A stretch of DNA of 64,000 bases. It comes from Blautia hansenii DSM 20583. Its GTDB lineage: Bacteria; Bacillota; Clostridia; Lachnospirales; Lachnospiraceae. The stretch is taken from assembly GCF_002222595.2 (NCBI RefSeq), contig NZ_CP022413.2:693501-757500 (forward strand), given 5' to 3'. The translations under genes and the position numbers were made by a program. Every line of letters begins with the position of its first letter. Position 1 is the stretch's first letter. Below, piece by piece: positions 49,754 to 57,580 of this stretch. Below the pieces are notes generated by a model. It ran no database searches, had not been told where the DNA came from, and saw only the letters and a list, made by a program, of their open reading frames with translations.

Positions 49754-50433
49754 CCCAGCACCTCCCCTCTGAGTTCGAGCTTCGTTTGTTCGACGATCTG
49801 GCTCTCCAGTCGGAGGGCACCGCGGGTGATAGCCTCCATTTCCTGCTCTTTCCTGCGGCGTTCGCTTTCCCTGTACTCTATCAGGCGTTGGCCTTTGTCC
49901 GGAAGGGATCCGGCCGCGTTGTCGATCTTCTCGGTTAATTGTGCCGGTGTCATGCTGCGAGACTTTTCCCGTTCGTACATTGGCGTGTACTGTTGCATGA
50001 AGGCTACCCGATCCATGCCGGGCTTGCCGCCTATGTATGCGCTGCGGTGCATTTCCCAGAGGGAAGTCCAGCCGATTGACTCAACGGCCCGCGCCACCAG
50101 AGGCGGGAGCTGGTGGGAGAGATCTCCGTGGTTGAATTGTCCGGCGCTGTACATGAGGTCGCTCACGGCCAGCCATGCCTTGTCCGGCTCTATGAGTTCC
50201 GGGTGCTGGATCTCCAGCATGATCTCCCGGACTTCGGCCACACTCGGCGGCCATTTGTTTGTTGCAATGTGTTTTTTTACTGCCAGCGCTACGATCCCGG
50301 ATTCGTCTTGCTCAAACATCATGGCCCAGAGATTCACCGTGGCCTCGATTGCTTTCGCGTCCTTGAACTTGTCAAAATTCGGGTAGGCGGTGACGACGAT
50401 CGCCACCAGTCGAGCCGCGTCTGCTTTTGTCAT
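49750..50433 (-). CDS. Helicase loader/inhibitor, G39P-like
   Basis: 227 residues. The N-terminal domain (MTKADAARLVAIVVTAYPNF, VNLWAMMFEQDESGIVALAV, PPSVAEVREIM) resembles SPP1 G39P, the protein that loads or restrains the replicative helicase at the phage origin. ATGA overlap with the replisome organiser gene immediately upstream, the usual pairing. The C-terminal half is charged and helical. Confidence 0.8.
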   Translation of the reverse strand: MTKADAARLVAIVVTAYPNFDKFKDAKAIEATVNLWAMMFEQDESGIVALAVKKHIATNKWPPSVAEVREIMLEIQHPELIEPDKAWLAVSDLMYSAGQFNHGDLSHQLPPLVARAVESIGWTSLWEMHRSAYIGGKPGMDRVAFMQQYTPMYEREKSRSMTPAQLTEKIDNAAGSLPDKGQRLIEYRESERRRKEQEMEAITRGALRLESQIVEQTKLELRGEVLG

Positions 50434-51296
50434 ATCTCGAAGCCTCCTTCCTCGTCTGCGATTATCCCCGCGAGCACGTCCATGGTGTCAGGTTTTCCAC
50501 AATTTCCACCCGGTCGCTGTTGATAGCTTCCGGATCCGGCAGGTGGGAGAGGTTCGTCGTCCCAGCGTCCCTGATTGATCCATGTTGACGGGTTGGGAAT
50601 GAAGCGGCCACCTTCTCGCAGCCATTGTTCCGAGGTTTTAGCTGTTGCCACTGCCTGCATGATCTTCTCGAACAGTTCAGCGTCGGGTTTTGCCTTTTCC
50701 CATGCCTTCTGTGCTGCTTTCTTGCCGACTTTCTTCGGGTATGCAGTCCAGAACTCTGCGAAACGTCGTTCCTGAGCGTTTGGCTGCTTCTCGGCTGCGG
50801 GGGTTATGGGGGCATCCCCCTTATTTTCTGGTCTACTCTGGTCTACTCTGGTCTGGTCTACTCTACCTGCGGTCTTTTTCTGGTCGCTCTTGCTTACGTC
50901 CGCATACTGTCCGGCGGTCGTCCTCCGGTCGTTTGACTTGGCAGCAGCGCGGCGGGCTCTCGAACGGTTTTTCTCATTTTCTCGTTGTTCGATCAGCTTT
51001 CCGGTGTACTCGCTCCAGTCGTGGATCTCCAGAACGCCGTCCTCCGTTACGTCCAGCAGAGACGCAGAGGTCAGGGCGGCCACAAATTCCTCCGGATCTT
51101 TGTCCCACTGGGCCGCTCTTGCGATCATTCTGTCGGATATTCCAGCGAGGGATCCGTCCGGTGCGTTATCAATGGCCCAGAGCCAGAACGAGATCAGCAG
51201 GCCGAGCATGTGAGCCGGTTCAATATCGAGCTCGTCAGCAGCAGCCAGCACCTTGCGGTGGTCTTTCAGTTGTTGGTGAATTTGGATCCATGCCAC
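50430..51296 (-). CDS. Replisome organiser/DnaD-like protein
   Basis: 288 residues. N-terminal winged-helix domain typical of phage replisome organisers (WIQIHQQLKDHRKVLAAADE, RAAQWDKDPEEFVAAL, IHDWSEYTGKLIEQ), a low-complexity hydrophilic linker with many Arg/Asp/Gln, and a C-terminal helical part (FAEFWTAYPKKVGKKAAQKA, NPSTWINQGRWDDE). It would bind the phage origin and recruit helicase and loader. A GTG at 51305 overlaps the ribosome site; AAAGGAGG fits the GTG at 51296. Confidence 0.85.
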   Translation of the reverse strand: MAWIQIHQQLKDHRKVLAAADELDIEPAHMLGLLISFWLWAIDNAPDGSLAGISDRMIARAAQWDKDPEEFVAALTSASLLDVTEDGVLEIHDWSEYTGKLIEQRENEKNRSRARRAAAKSNDRRTTAGQYADVSKSDQKKTAGRVDQTRVDQSRPENKGDAPITPAAEKQPNAQERRFAEFWTAYPKKVGKKAAQKAWEKAKPDAELFEKIMQAVATAKTSEQWLREGGRFIPNPSTWINQGRWDDEPLPPAGSGSYQQRPGGNCGKPDTMDVLAGIIADEEGGFEI

Positions 51297-51382
51297 TGTC
51301 GGCACCTCCTTTCGTGGTTTGTTTCTGGTTCGGCCGTAGAGTTCCGCCGGTCTGTCCGGCGGTCGTCCTTCGGTCGGTGTTA

Positions 51383-51784
51383 TTAGTTAAAAGGAAGCTG
51401 TCCGTCGTCCGGTATGTCCATGAATCCGTCGTTGTTGGCGGGCTGAGGATTGCCATTTGCGTTGCCTCCGTTGCTGTCTGCGAAGTAAATGTTTGAGGCC
51501 ACAACTTCCACGGCCTTGCGGTTCTGCCCGGTTTTCTCGTCCTTCCATTTACGGGTGGAGATCCGGCCCTCAACTACGATCTGGCGGCCTTTGGAGAGGT
51601 AGCGGCCGCAAAACTCGGCGCGTTCTCTCCAGCACACGATCGGGATATAGTCCGGAGCGGCGTCTTTGTTCTTACTCGGTACCTGCACGGCGAGGTCGAA
51701 GCTCGCCACTGGTGTGCCACTCTGTGTGTATCTGATTTCAGGCTCCTGAGCCAGACGGCCCAGAAGCTCCACATGATTAAGCAT
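51383..51784 (-). CDS. ssb: Single-stranded DNA-binding protein
   Basis: 133 residues. OB-fold SSB with LGRLAQEPEIRYTQSGTPVA, FCGRYLSKGRQIVVEGRIST and KWKDEKTGQNRKAVEVVAS. The acidic C-terminal tip (DIPDDGQLPFN) keeps the usual proline-phenylalanine feature. AAGGAGG precedes the ATG; the start overlaps the ERF gene stop. Confidence 0.95.
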   Translation of the reverse strand: MLNHVELLGRLAQEPEIRYTQSGTPVASFDLAVQVPSKNKDAAPDYIPIVCWRERAEFCGRYLSKGRQIVVEGRISTRKWKDEKTGQNRKAVEVVASNIYFADSNGGNANGNPQPANNDGFMDIPDDGQLPFN

Positions 51785-52607
51785 TGTCTTGTCCTCCTTG
51801 CTGCTTTGCGTTGTCCATAGCGGCGCAGGCTTCGTCGTACTGGGCCCGCGTCAGGTTGTGCGGATCCTGCTGTCCGTATTTTTTCAGGATCCATTCGTTG
51901 ATCGACTGCTGAGAGTACCCGGCGTCCTCGCCTTTACGGTAGAGGCGGGAGAGCTGAGCGTCTGAGAGTGGTCGTGCGGCGCCTGAGCGCCCCGTCTGGC
52001 CATTTTGTGCCTGCGGCTGGGTGTTTCCTTGCCGGTTCCCGTTCTGAGCTCCTGTGTGCTGTTTCTGGCTCTGCTGAGGCGGTTCGCTGCTGTGGTCGCT
52101 CATGTCTGGATCGTCGTCGCCCTGATCAATGCCGAACTTCTCGAACAGGTAGTATTTGAGGCAGTACGTCCACGCGGAGCCTTTGGCCTTGTCCGGGCCT
52201 CCGTCGTTCGTTCCGATTGCGTGTAGAGTAACTTCCAGAGTCTCATCCGGGTTGTCTGCGTTCGTCCAGCGGATCGTGAGGTCGGCCTCGTACACCCAGA
52301 CAATGCGGTCGCCGTTTCTGGTGTGCTGCGTGAAGTTGGAGTAGTAGATCGGATCCCCGTTTTCGCTGTGCCGGGTTGCCTGCTCGCCTACAATGTCAAA
52401 ATTGACGCCGAACTCATTCATGGCCGGAGTGAGAAGCTGGTACACGTCGAAGATCTTCGCGAACTTGTACTTTACGCCGTCGCTGTGGGCCTTCTGGGTG
52501 ATAGAGGGAACGGCTTCGCGCAACTTGATGAACTTCTGCTGCAGCGTCAGCGGTACCGGTGGGGTGGTGGCCGTCTTTGTGGCCGCCGTTTCCTTTGCTG
52601 TTGCCAT
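51777..52607 (-). CDS. ERF-family single-strand annealing protein
   Basis: 276 residues. The ERF core spans about residues 20-165 (LQQKFIKLREAVPSITQKAH, KYKFAKIFDVYQLLTPAMNE, GSAWTYCLKYYLFEKFGID). A long Gln/Asn/Gly-rich linker leads to a short C-terminal helical domain (SDAQLSRLYRKGEDAGYSQQ). It anneals complementary strands in phage recombination, working with the SSB gene next to it. AAGGAGG precedes the ATG. Confidence 0.88.
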   Translation of the reverse strand: MATAKETAATKTATTPPVPLTLQQKFIKLREAVPSITQKAHSDGVKYKFAKIFDVYQLLTPAMNEFGVNFDIVGEQATRHSENGDPIYYSNFTQHTRNGDRIVWVYEADLTIRWTNADNPDETLEVTLHAIGTNDGGPDKAKGSAWTYCLKYYLFEKFGIDQGDDDPDMSDHSSEPPQQSQKQHTGAQNGNRQGNTQPQAQNGQTGRSGAARPLSDAQLSRLYRKGEDAGYSQQSINEWILKKYGQQDPHNLTRAQYDEACAAMDNAKQQGGQDNA

Positions 52608-52618
52608 GTGTTACCTCC

Positions 52619-53275
52619 TTACACGTCCACCGTGAAGGTGTCCGGTTTCTCAATGATCTGCACGCCATCCACCAGCTCGCCGGTGGTTTTGTCTACGATC
52701 TGGCCGCCTACAATTTCGAGGCGCTTCCTGAACTCGCCCCACTTCGGCTTTTCAGTGTTCTGGATCATATCCTCATTGCCGGAGGCTTTCAGATAGGCCA
52801 GCAGTGTGTCGTCGTCCTGTTTCATGGTGCTGCCGCCGATTTTCTTCACCAGAGTGCCGGAGAGAAGGCGGTAGCTGTGTTTTGTCTTGGTTGTCTTGTG
52901 CGGGACTGTCTCGAAGTATTCCGCGAGCTTTCCAGTGAGAAAACGGGTGCCGTTTTCATATCTGCGCTGAGCAGCGTCGATTCTCTGCTGGATCTTCTCG
53001 ATCTGGCTTTCGCCCAGTGCGGTGATCCGGTCGAGCTCGGTCTTTTCTTCTGCGATTTTTCGGCAGGCCCAGTCGGCGCAGCCGTCGTCAGTGATACGCC
53101 ATGCCGGGCGCGGAGCGCTTTCGGTTTCCTCTGCGTCGAACATGTTCATGTCCATGCTTTCCAGTTCGTCCAGTGTTACAGCCGGAGTTCCCGGCTCTGT
53201 GGTGGGTGCTGCGATTGTTTCTTTGATTTCTGCGGCCTGCTCAGCCTCAGCTATTGCTTTCTTTGTCGTTGCCAT
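52619..53275 (-). CDS. Gam/Gp157-like DNA-end-binding protein
   Basis: 218 residues. The ordered part (ADWACRKIAEEKTELDRITA, GESQIEKIQQRIDAAQRRYE, LTGKLAEYFETVPHKTTKTK, SYRLLSGTLVKK) is the plan of Mu Gam-like and Gp157-like proteins that bind double-strand ends and block host exonucleases. GAAGGAG precedes the ATG. Upstream of ERF and SSB, so it belongs to the recombination set. Confidence 0.82.
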   Translation of the reverse strand: MATTKKAIAEAEQAAEIKETIAAPTTEPGTPAVTLDELESMDMNMFDAEETESAPRPAWRITDDGCADWACRKIAEEKTELDRITALGESQIEKIQQRIDAAQRRYENGTRFLTGKLAEYFETVPHKTTKTKHSYRLLSGTLVKKIGGSTMKQDDDTLLAYLKASGNEDMIQNTEKPKWGEFRKRLEIVGGQIVDKTTGELVDGVQIIEKPDTFTVDV

Positions 53276-53498
53276 GGTTCTGTTCTCCTTCCTTTGCTTC
53301 CAGAGCCTTGCGGGCTTTCTGGAGTTCTGCCTGCGTGTCTCTCAGTTCCTTGTCCTTGCTGGTGAAAAACTGGTACCACTCGCCTGAGCTTTTCTTGTAC
53401 TGCTCGGCTTCGGCCTCGGCAGCGGCGGCGCGTTCCGCCATGCTGGCAAGTGCAGCCGTGAGCTCTGCGATCACGCTTGGCTTGTTTTCGTTATTCAT
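53247..53498 (-). CDS. Small coiled-coil protein
   Basis: 83 residues, almost wholly helical with heptad features (AELTAALASMAERAAAAEAE, LRDTQAELQKARKALEAKE). ATGA overlap with the upstream gene; it overlaps the Gam-like gene start by 29 bp. Function unknown. Confidence 0.7.
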   Translation of the reverse strand: MNNENKPSVIAELTAALASMAERAAAAEAEAEQYKKSSGEWYQFFTSKDKELRDTQAELQKARKALEAKEGEQNHGNDKESNS

Positions 53499-54250
53499 TC
53501 GGTTGCCTCCTTAAAAAATCGGTGTCCGTTAATGGTCATTACATAGATCTGGGACTCGTGCCACTCGCTGTCCGTGAGAGCGGGAGCGTAAAAGTATTTG
53601 ATCGGCTCGGTCGTTGCCACGATCCCGAAGTCGAACACGTCCTGCACGGCTTCGAGGGCTTCCTGAGTCGGTTCCGGGCGGCGCTTGCTATATGCGTACA
53701 CGCGCAGCACTTCGTCCGGTCGGATCCCTTCATCCTCGCAGGTCTGGAGAATACACTGAGCTACTGCGATCTTTCCGGCGAAGGGTTCGCCTCCAGCTTC
53801 GGCCGTGAGCACCTGAGCAATCTCCAGTCGCTCGGCGTCAGTGAGAGCGTAGCGCTTCTGGATCCCTGCCTCTGCGGCCCATGCGTCTGTGACGTCCTCC
53901 CAGCTTACGGCTTGCCCGTCCTTGTAGTAAAAAACGTAGGGCTGAGATTCCTCGGCCGCCGGGCTGCTGGTTGTGATCGGGGCTGTTTTTGTTTGGGTGT
54001 GTTCTGAGAACATACCCACGACGCCGCGCACTGCGAACACGATCACCACTGTGGTGACTGCCAGCCCGCCGATCCCTTTCCAGTTCAGGCGCTTGCAAAA
54101 ACGGCGCAGCTGGTATAAAATAGGCTTAGGCTTTCGCGTGGTTTTTCGATTGCCTGTGCGGCTTCCCGGTTCCGACGGGTGGCCGCTTCTTTTTTCTTTG
54201 TACCCGGTGTATTCCACCGGGCTGTATACTCTCAGCGAGCTACTTCGCAT
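53495..54250 (-). CDS. Membrane-anchored SleB-like cell-wall hydrolase
   Basis: 251 residues. A basic N-terminus, one membrane segment (about residues 58-80, GIGGLAVTTVVIVFAVRGVV), a Ser/Thr/Pro linker, then a domain of the SleB/hydrolase-2 type: RLEIAQVLTAEAGGEPFAGK and IAVAQCILQTCEDEGIRPDE, with the conserved glutamate, and VYAYSKRRPEPTQEALEAVQ. Unusual in an early replication operon instead of the lysis block. AAGGAGG precedes the ATG. Confidence 0.8.
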   Translation of the reverse strand: MRSSSLRVYSPVEYTGYKEKRSGHPSEPGSRTGNRKTTRKPKPILYQLRRFCKRLNWKGIGGLAVTTVVIVFAVRGVVGMFSEHTQTKTAPITTSSPAAEESQPYVFYYKDGQAVSWEDVTDAWAAEAGIQKRYALTDAERLEIAQVLTAEAGGEPFAGKIAVAQCILQTCEDEGIRPDEVLRVYAYSKRRPEPTQEALEAVQDVFDFGIVATTEPIKYFYAPALTDSEWHESQIYVMTINGHRFFKEATE

Positions 54251-54255
54251 TTCTG

Positions 54256-54990
54256 TTACCTCCTTCTTTGTCTGAGTTTGGCCGGGAGCGTATAGCTCGG
54301 AGCCTGCATGTATTTGTTGAAATTCTGTGGCCAGTAGGCCACCTTTTCGATCCGTTTCCCACTTACTCCATACTTCGGGTTATATCCGAACACGTTCACA
54401 TAGCTGAGAAGATCGGAGCGTTCCGCGTCCATGGCCTTGCACACCTCAAACAGTGCCGCCACGTCGTCGATCGCTCTGTGGGAGTTCTGAACCTTGTCCT
54501 CCAGCTTATAGGTGAGGATCGCGTTCGCCAGCTTGTGAGGATATGCCCGGCGGTCTTTGTAAACGGTTAGGCTGTCCAGATAGTCGGCAGCTTTCAGGGC
54601 TTCCGGGCCACCGTTTCCGTGTCTCCGGAGCATTTCAGCAGTAAACAGGAGATCAAACTGTGCATTGTGGGCTACCAGAAGGACGCGGCCGCCGCCGATC
54701 AACTCAGTGAAGCGAGCGGCAGCCTCAGCCTCGGTGATTCCTTCGTTTTCGAGCTGCTCGTCTGTGATTCCTGTTAGCTCGACGATCTTCTGAGGGATCC
54801 GCTCACCTTCCGGCAGCTTCACGAACACGTCGGCGCTGTCGGCCATGCGGAGGGTGCCCCGTTCGGTTTTCTCGACTCTGATCGCTGCCAGTTCAATGAT
54901 CTGGCAGCTTTCAGCTTCGAGCCCGGTTGTCTCAGTGTCAAAAAATACGACTGCTTTGTATTTCGTGAATACGTCCCGGAGCTCATTCAT
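54256..54990 (-). CDS. DnaQ-like 3'-5' exonuclease
   Basis: 244 residues, DEDD exonuclease: VVFFDTETTGLE (motif I), AHNAQFDLLFT (motif II) and HRAIDDVAALFE (motif III, DEDDh). Resembles the proofreading epsilon/PolC exonuclease. The start overlaps the end of the variable protein gene by 8 bp; CGGAGGTG precedes the ATG. It may proofread or trim recombination ends. Confidence 0.9.
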   Translation of the reverse strand: MNELRDVFTKYKAVVFFDTETTGLEAESCQIIELAAIRVEKTERGTLRMADSADVFVKLPEGERIPQKIVELTGITDEQLENEGITEAEAAARFTELIGGGRVLLVAHNAQFDLLFTAEMLRRHGNGGPEALKAADYLDSLTVYKDRRAYPHKLANAILTYKLEDKVQNSHRAIDDVAALFEVCKAMDAERSDLLSYVNVFGYNPKYGVSGKRIEKVAYWPQNFNKYMQAPSYTLPAKLRQRRR

Positions 54991-56245
54991 GGTCGTTCAC
55001 CTCCGTTTTAATCGTGATCAAGGTCGTGGTTGCGAGCTTTAACTGCTTAGAGGTCAGCTCGTACATGTCCACGGCTGCGTTCACCTGAGCCAGTGTAGCG
55101 CTGAGCCTTGCGGCCTTGGCGAGTTCTTCGTCTGTTGCCTTCTCGGCCAGTTCAGCGAAGCCTTCCGGATCCTCGCCGTGCGCGGCTTCGTAGAGCTTCT
55201 GAAACTGCCGGGCGAGTGCCTGCTTGATTCGTCCGATAAAGTCCGGAGCTAAAATGCTACGCTTTTTCGGTTCTGGCTGCTTCTTGTCAGAGTCCAGATC
55301 GTCCAGAGTGTCAGAGTCGCAGATAAACCGAACGCAAGCGGCACGGAAGCCGAGGTACGTGTACACATAGCTGCGGGAGTAGGTGCCGCAGAGGCAGAAC
55401 ACACCAGCGTACGCACCGTTGCCCCAGCCGCCCCCGCGATAAATAACCCGCTCGCCGTTAGAGTCGAGCCAGAAGTATTCGTCGCTTTCGTAGTCGTCGG
55501 CAGGATAGAGGCCGAGGTCTTTCAGCTTGTCCGGTGCGTCCATGTCGCTGCGAACTTCCAGATCCGTGAACTTTACGCCGTCGTAGTCGGTGCCGTCCGG
55601 GTGTACCGGTTGGAGGGTGATCTCTCCGTCGTGTACGTTGTAGTAAACCGGATCGCCGTCCTCGGTGTAGATCGCCTCCCACTCCGGCGAGTCTTTGGAC
55701 TGATCCGAGCCATAGGCTGCGCCGTTGTTCGGGATCACCTGCGGCATACCGTTCATAAATCGAACGCCGCCGACGTGCTCCCAGATATTGCCGCACATGT
55801 CAGCTACGCCGTAGGCCGTGCCGTCATGGTTCCACTGAACCGGGCCGGATCCGGTCAAGGTCTTGCCGCAGCCTCCTTCGTATGTAGTGCCGGTCTGCTC
55901 CGAGTGGCTGTGACTCTTGCCGCTTGCGGTGTTTCCGGTCGGCATGGTGTCGTTGTCCCAGCTCCAGAAGCCGAGAGCCACCCACTCGTCGTTTGTGATC
56001 AGGTGCCAGCCTTCGCCCTTGCTCTCGCAGAGGCGGATCGCTTCGTCGTGGCTGATATTCACAGCCGGTTTCATAAATGGGAGAGAGTACGGAACGCCGT
56101 CGATCAATGTGTTCGGGTATTTGCTTATCGCGTATTCCTTGACCTTGCGGCCTCTCAGGGTGTCAGGGAGTCCCAGCTCGGACGGGGTAAAAACCACCAT
56201 AATGTCCGGGCGCCCGTTTTTGTCGTAAATTACTTCGTTTCTCAT
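54983..56245 (-). CDS. Variable protein 2, C-lectin/FGE-like fold with C-terminal extension (remote DGR target)
   Basis: 420 residues. The first 300 are a formylglycine-enzyme-like C-lectin domain (GEGWHLITNDEWVALGFWSW, GVADMCGNIWEHVGG, then YRGGGWGNGAYAGVF). VR2 encodes residues 269-303. Unlike typical targets the protein goes on for 117 residues after the repeat: a Lys/Pro linker (KKQPEPKKRS) and a helical part (AELAEKATDEELAKAARLSA). The gene is in the early operon, next to an exonuclease, far from the tail genes. A frame opens at 56353, but AAAAGGAGC fits the ATG at 56245. Confidence 0.9.
   Translation of the reverse strand: MRNEVIYDKNGRPDIMVVFTPSELGLPDTLRGRKVKEYAISKYPNTLIDGVPYSLPFMKPAVNISHDEAIRLCESKGEGWHLITNDEWVALGFWSWDNDTMPTGNTASGKSHSHSEQTGTTYEGGCGKTLTGSGPVQWNHDGTAYGVADMCGNIWEHVGGVRFMNGMPQVIPNNGAAYGSDQSKDSPEWEAIYTEDGDPVYYNVHDGEITLQPVHPDGTDYDGVKFTDLEVRSDMDAPDKLKDLGLYPADDYESDEYFWLDSNGERVIYRGGGWGNGAYAGVFCLCGTYSRSYVYTYLGFRAACVRFICDSDTLDDLDSDKKQPEPKKRSILAPDFIGRIKQALARQFQKLYEAAHGEDPEGFAELAEKATDEELAKAARLSATLAQVNAAVDMYELTSKQLKLATTTLITIKTEVNDHE
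55337..55441 (-). repeat. Variable repeat 2 (VR2), 38 kb from the template
   Basis: 105 bp aligned without gaps to the template repeat at 16758-16862: 14 differences, all at template adenines of the coding strand. Beyond 55441 the sequence is unrelated. It differs from VR1 at many of the same positions but with a different pattern, so the two were diversified independently. Confidence 0.95.
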
Positions 56246-56420
56246 GGTTTTGCTCCTTTTCTGTATTTGCTGCGGCAGATCGGGCACTTGTAGCCGTACC
56301 ACGGGATCACCGCCTGCTTGCTTACATTCCAGTCCAGCCCGCACTCTTGGCATACTTCATAGCGGCAGCCGTCGCGCCGGGCATGAGTACGGGCCCGCTT
56401 AGGTTTCGCGAGTCGTTCAT
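56242..56420 (-). pseudogene. Zinc-ribbon protein with an apparent one-base frameshift
   Basis: ATAGGAGGTGATCCC and ATG at 56420 start a frame that gives an unlikely 32-residue peptide. After about five codons the -1/+2 frame instead reads PKRARTHARRDGCRYEVCQE, CGLDWNVSKQAVIPWYGYKC and PICRSKYRKGAKP, a clean four-cysteine zinc ribbon ending in TGA that overlaps the next ATG. Adding one A at GCGAAACC would join them. Either a small mutation, an assembly error or a shift site. Confidence 0.6.
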
Positions 56421-56431
56421 GGGATCACCTC

Positions 56432-57247
56432 CTATCCAGCGGCCAGCCTGCTGCATAGCTGCCTCATAAGCAGCCGCTTGTATTTCTTCCGGGTTCTCCA
56501 TTTCCGTGCGTGTTTGTATAGGTGCCACCATTTCTGGTGGGTGTTGGCTCTATATAGTAGGGAGTCCACAAAAGTGTCCACGGCTTTTCGTGCGTATTGC
56601 CGGAACTTCTGGAACCGTTCCGCAAGCTCGTCCATGAGTTGTCGGACTGCGCGAGCTGCTGCCTTCATTGCGTCGGCGAGAGCGTCGAGCAGGGCAGTGG
56701 CGGCAGGTGGGCCGATCTGGATCGTGAGCTCTGTGTGCTGAGGTTCTGGTGGCGACTCGTCCGGGAGTGGATCGCTTCGCGCCTGATCCGCAGCTATGAG
56801 CTGCTGGCGTTTCTCGTAGTCCTCGACGCTCATGTAGCCGTCGAATATATATGGATCCGGTTCCTCGGTGGTTTCCTTGCCGTACCATGGCATATCTGCC
56901 GGGAGATTTTCCGGGCGTGGTATCGGCTCAGGAGGGAAGGCTGTCGAGTTTTTCAGGAGATTGCAGCCGCCTTCGTAGTGCCAGAGAATACCGGCCTCCA
57001 GTTCTGCGATCGTCATGTTCTCGCCGAAGTGCCCGCAGTAGTAGCCGTTCACCATGACAGCGTTCGGATCCTGTTCCAAAATTTCGGCGGCAGTGCTCAG
57101 ATCCTCCAGCTCGAAGGTGTCGGAGTCTTGGTTGAGCCAGACGCTTTCAGCGTGCCAGCTTCGGCCAGTTTTCCATATAATCACCCACGCTATACCGTCG
57201 CGGATTTCTTCGGCGTACTGCCGAGCTATTTCGTGTAATGCTGCCAT
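56432..57247 (-). CDS. Unknown early protein, 271 residues
   Basis: The N-terminal half (LHEIARQYAEEIRDGIAWVI, WLNQDSDTFELEDLSTAAEI, VMVNGYYCGHFGENMTIAEL) looks like a globular phage protein with no family known to me. The second half is helical and, towards the end, very basic (HLYKHARKWRTRKKYKRLLM), suggesting DNA or RNA binding. The frame extends to 57298, but GAAAGGAG precedes the ATG at 57247. Second gene of the early operon. Confidence 0.7.
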   Translation of the reverse strand: MAALHEIARQYAEEIRDGIAWVIIWKTGRSWHAESVWLNQDSDTFELEDLSTAAEILEQDPNAVMVNGYYCGHFGENMTIAELEAGILWHYEGGCNLLKNSTAFPPEPIPRPENLPADMPWYGKETTEEPDPYIFDGYMSVEDYEKRQQLIAADQARSDPLPDESPPEPQHTELTIQIGPPAATALLDALADAMKAAARAVRQLMDELAERFQKFRQYARKAVDTFVDSLLYRANTHQKWWHLYKHARKWRTRKKYKRLLMRQLCSRLAAG

Positions 57248-57267
57248 GTTGTCGCTCCTTTCTTTTT

Positions 57268-57516
57268 TTATATAGTGGTGGATTTTCGCCCGCGGCACTT
57301 AAAGCTCTCAATGAGTCGGCGCTGGGCGAGTTCGGCGCTATACTCTCGGCGCATGTTCTTGTCGAGCTGGCCGGTGTCGCCTCTTTTCAGTTCTTTATAG
57401 ATAGTCGCCACATGGACGCCGAGGTCGATCGCAATGTCGGCCGGACGTCCTCCGGCTGCGTATTCCGTCTCGATTTTCTCGCGGTCGCCGAATGTCAAAT
57501 ATCGGTAGTTTCGCAC
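57268..57516 (-). CDS. Stand-alone IS30-type helix-turn-helix protein, first early gene
   Basis: 82 residues. LTFGDREKIETEYAAGG and DIAIDLGVHVATIYKELKRG align with the DNA-binding domain of the phage's own IS30 transposase (LSKSDRIRIET; EIAEVVGVHISTIYRELQRG). There is no catalytic domain. The frame extends to 57588, but AGAGGTGAGAAC precedes a GTG at 57516. It lies 65 bp from TIR-R and is the first gene of the leftward early operon. It may bind the phage ends and regulate the transposase or the end promoter (inference). Confidence 0.8.
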   Translation of the reverse strand: MRNYRYLTFGDREKIETEYAAGGRPADIAIDLGVHVATIYKELKRGDTGQLDKNMRREYSAELAQRRLIESFKCRGRKSTTI

Positions 57517-57580
57517 GTTCTCACCTCTCTTTCTGTGCTTTTCAGGTAAAAAAATAATGCGTCCGGAGGCTTTCGCTTCC

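Noticed and set aside
54983..56353. Upstream start of variable protein 2 at 56353
   Set aside because: The added 36 residues are an out-of-frame reading of the zinc-ribbon gene; AAAAGGAGC directly supports the ATG at 56245.
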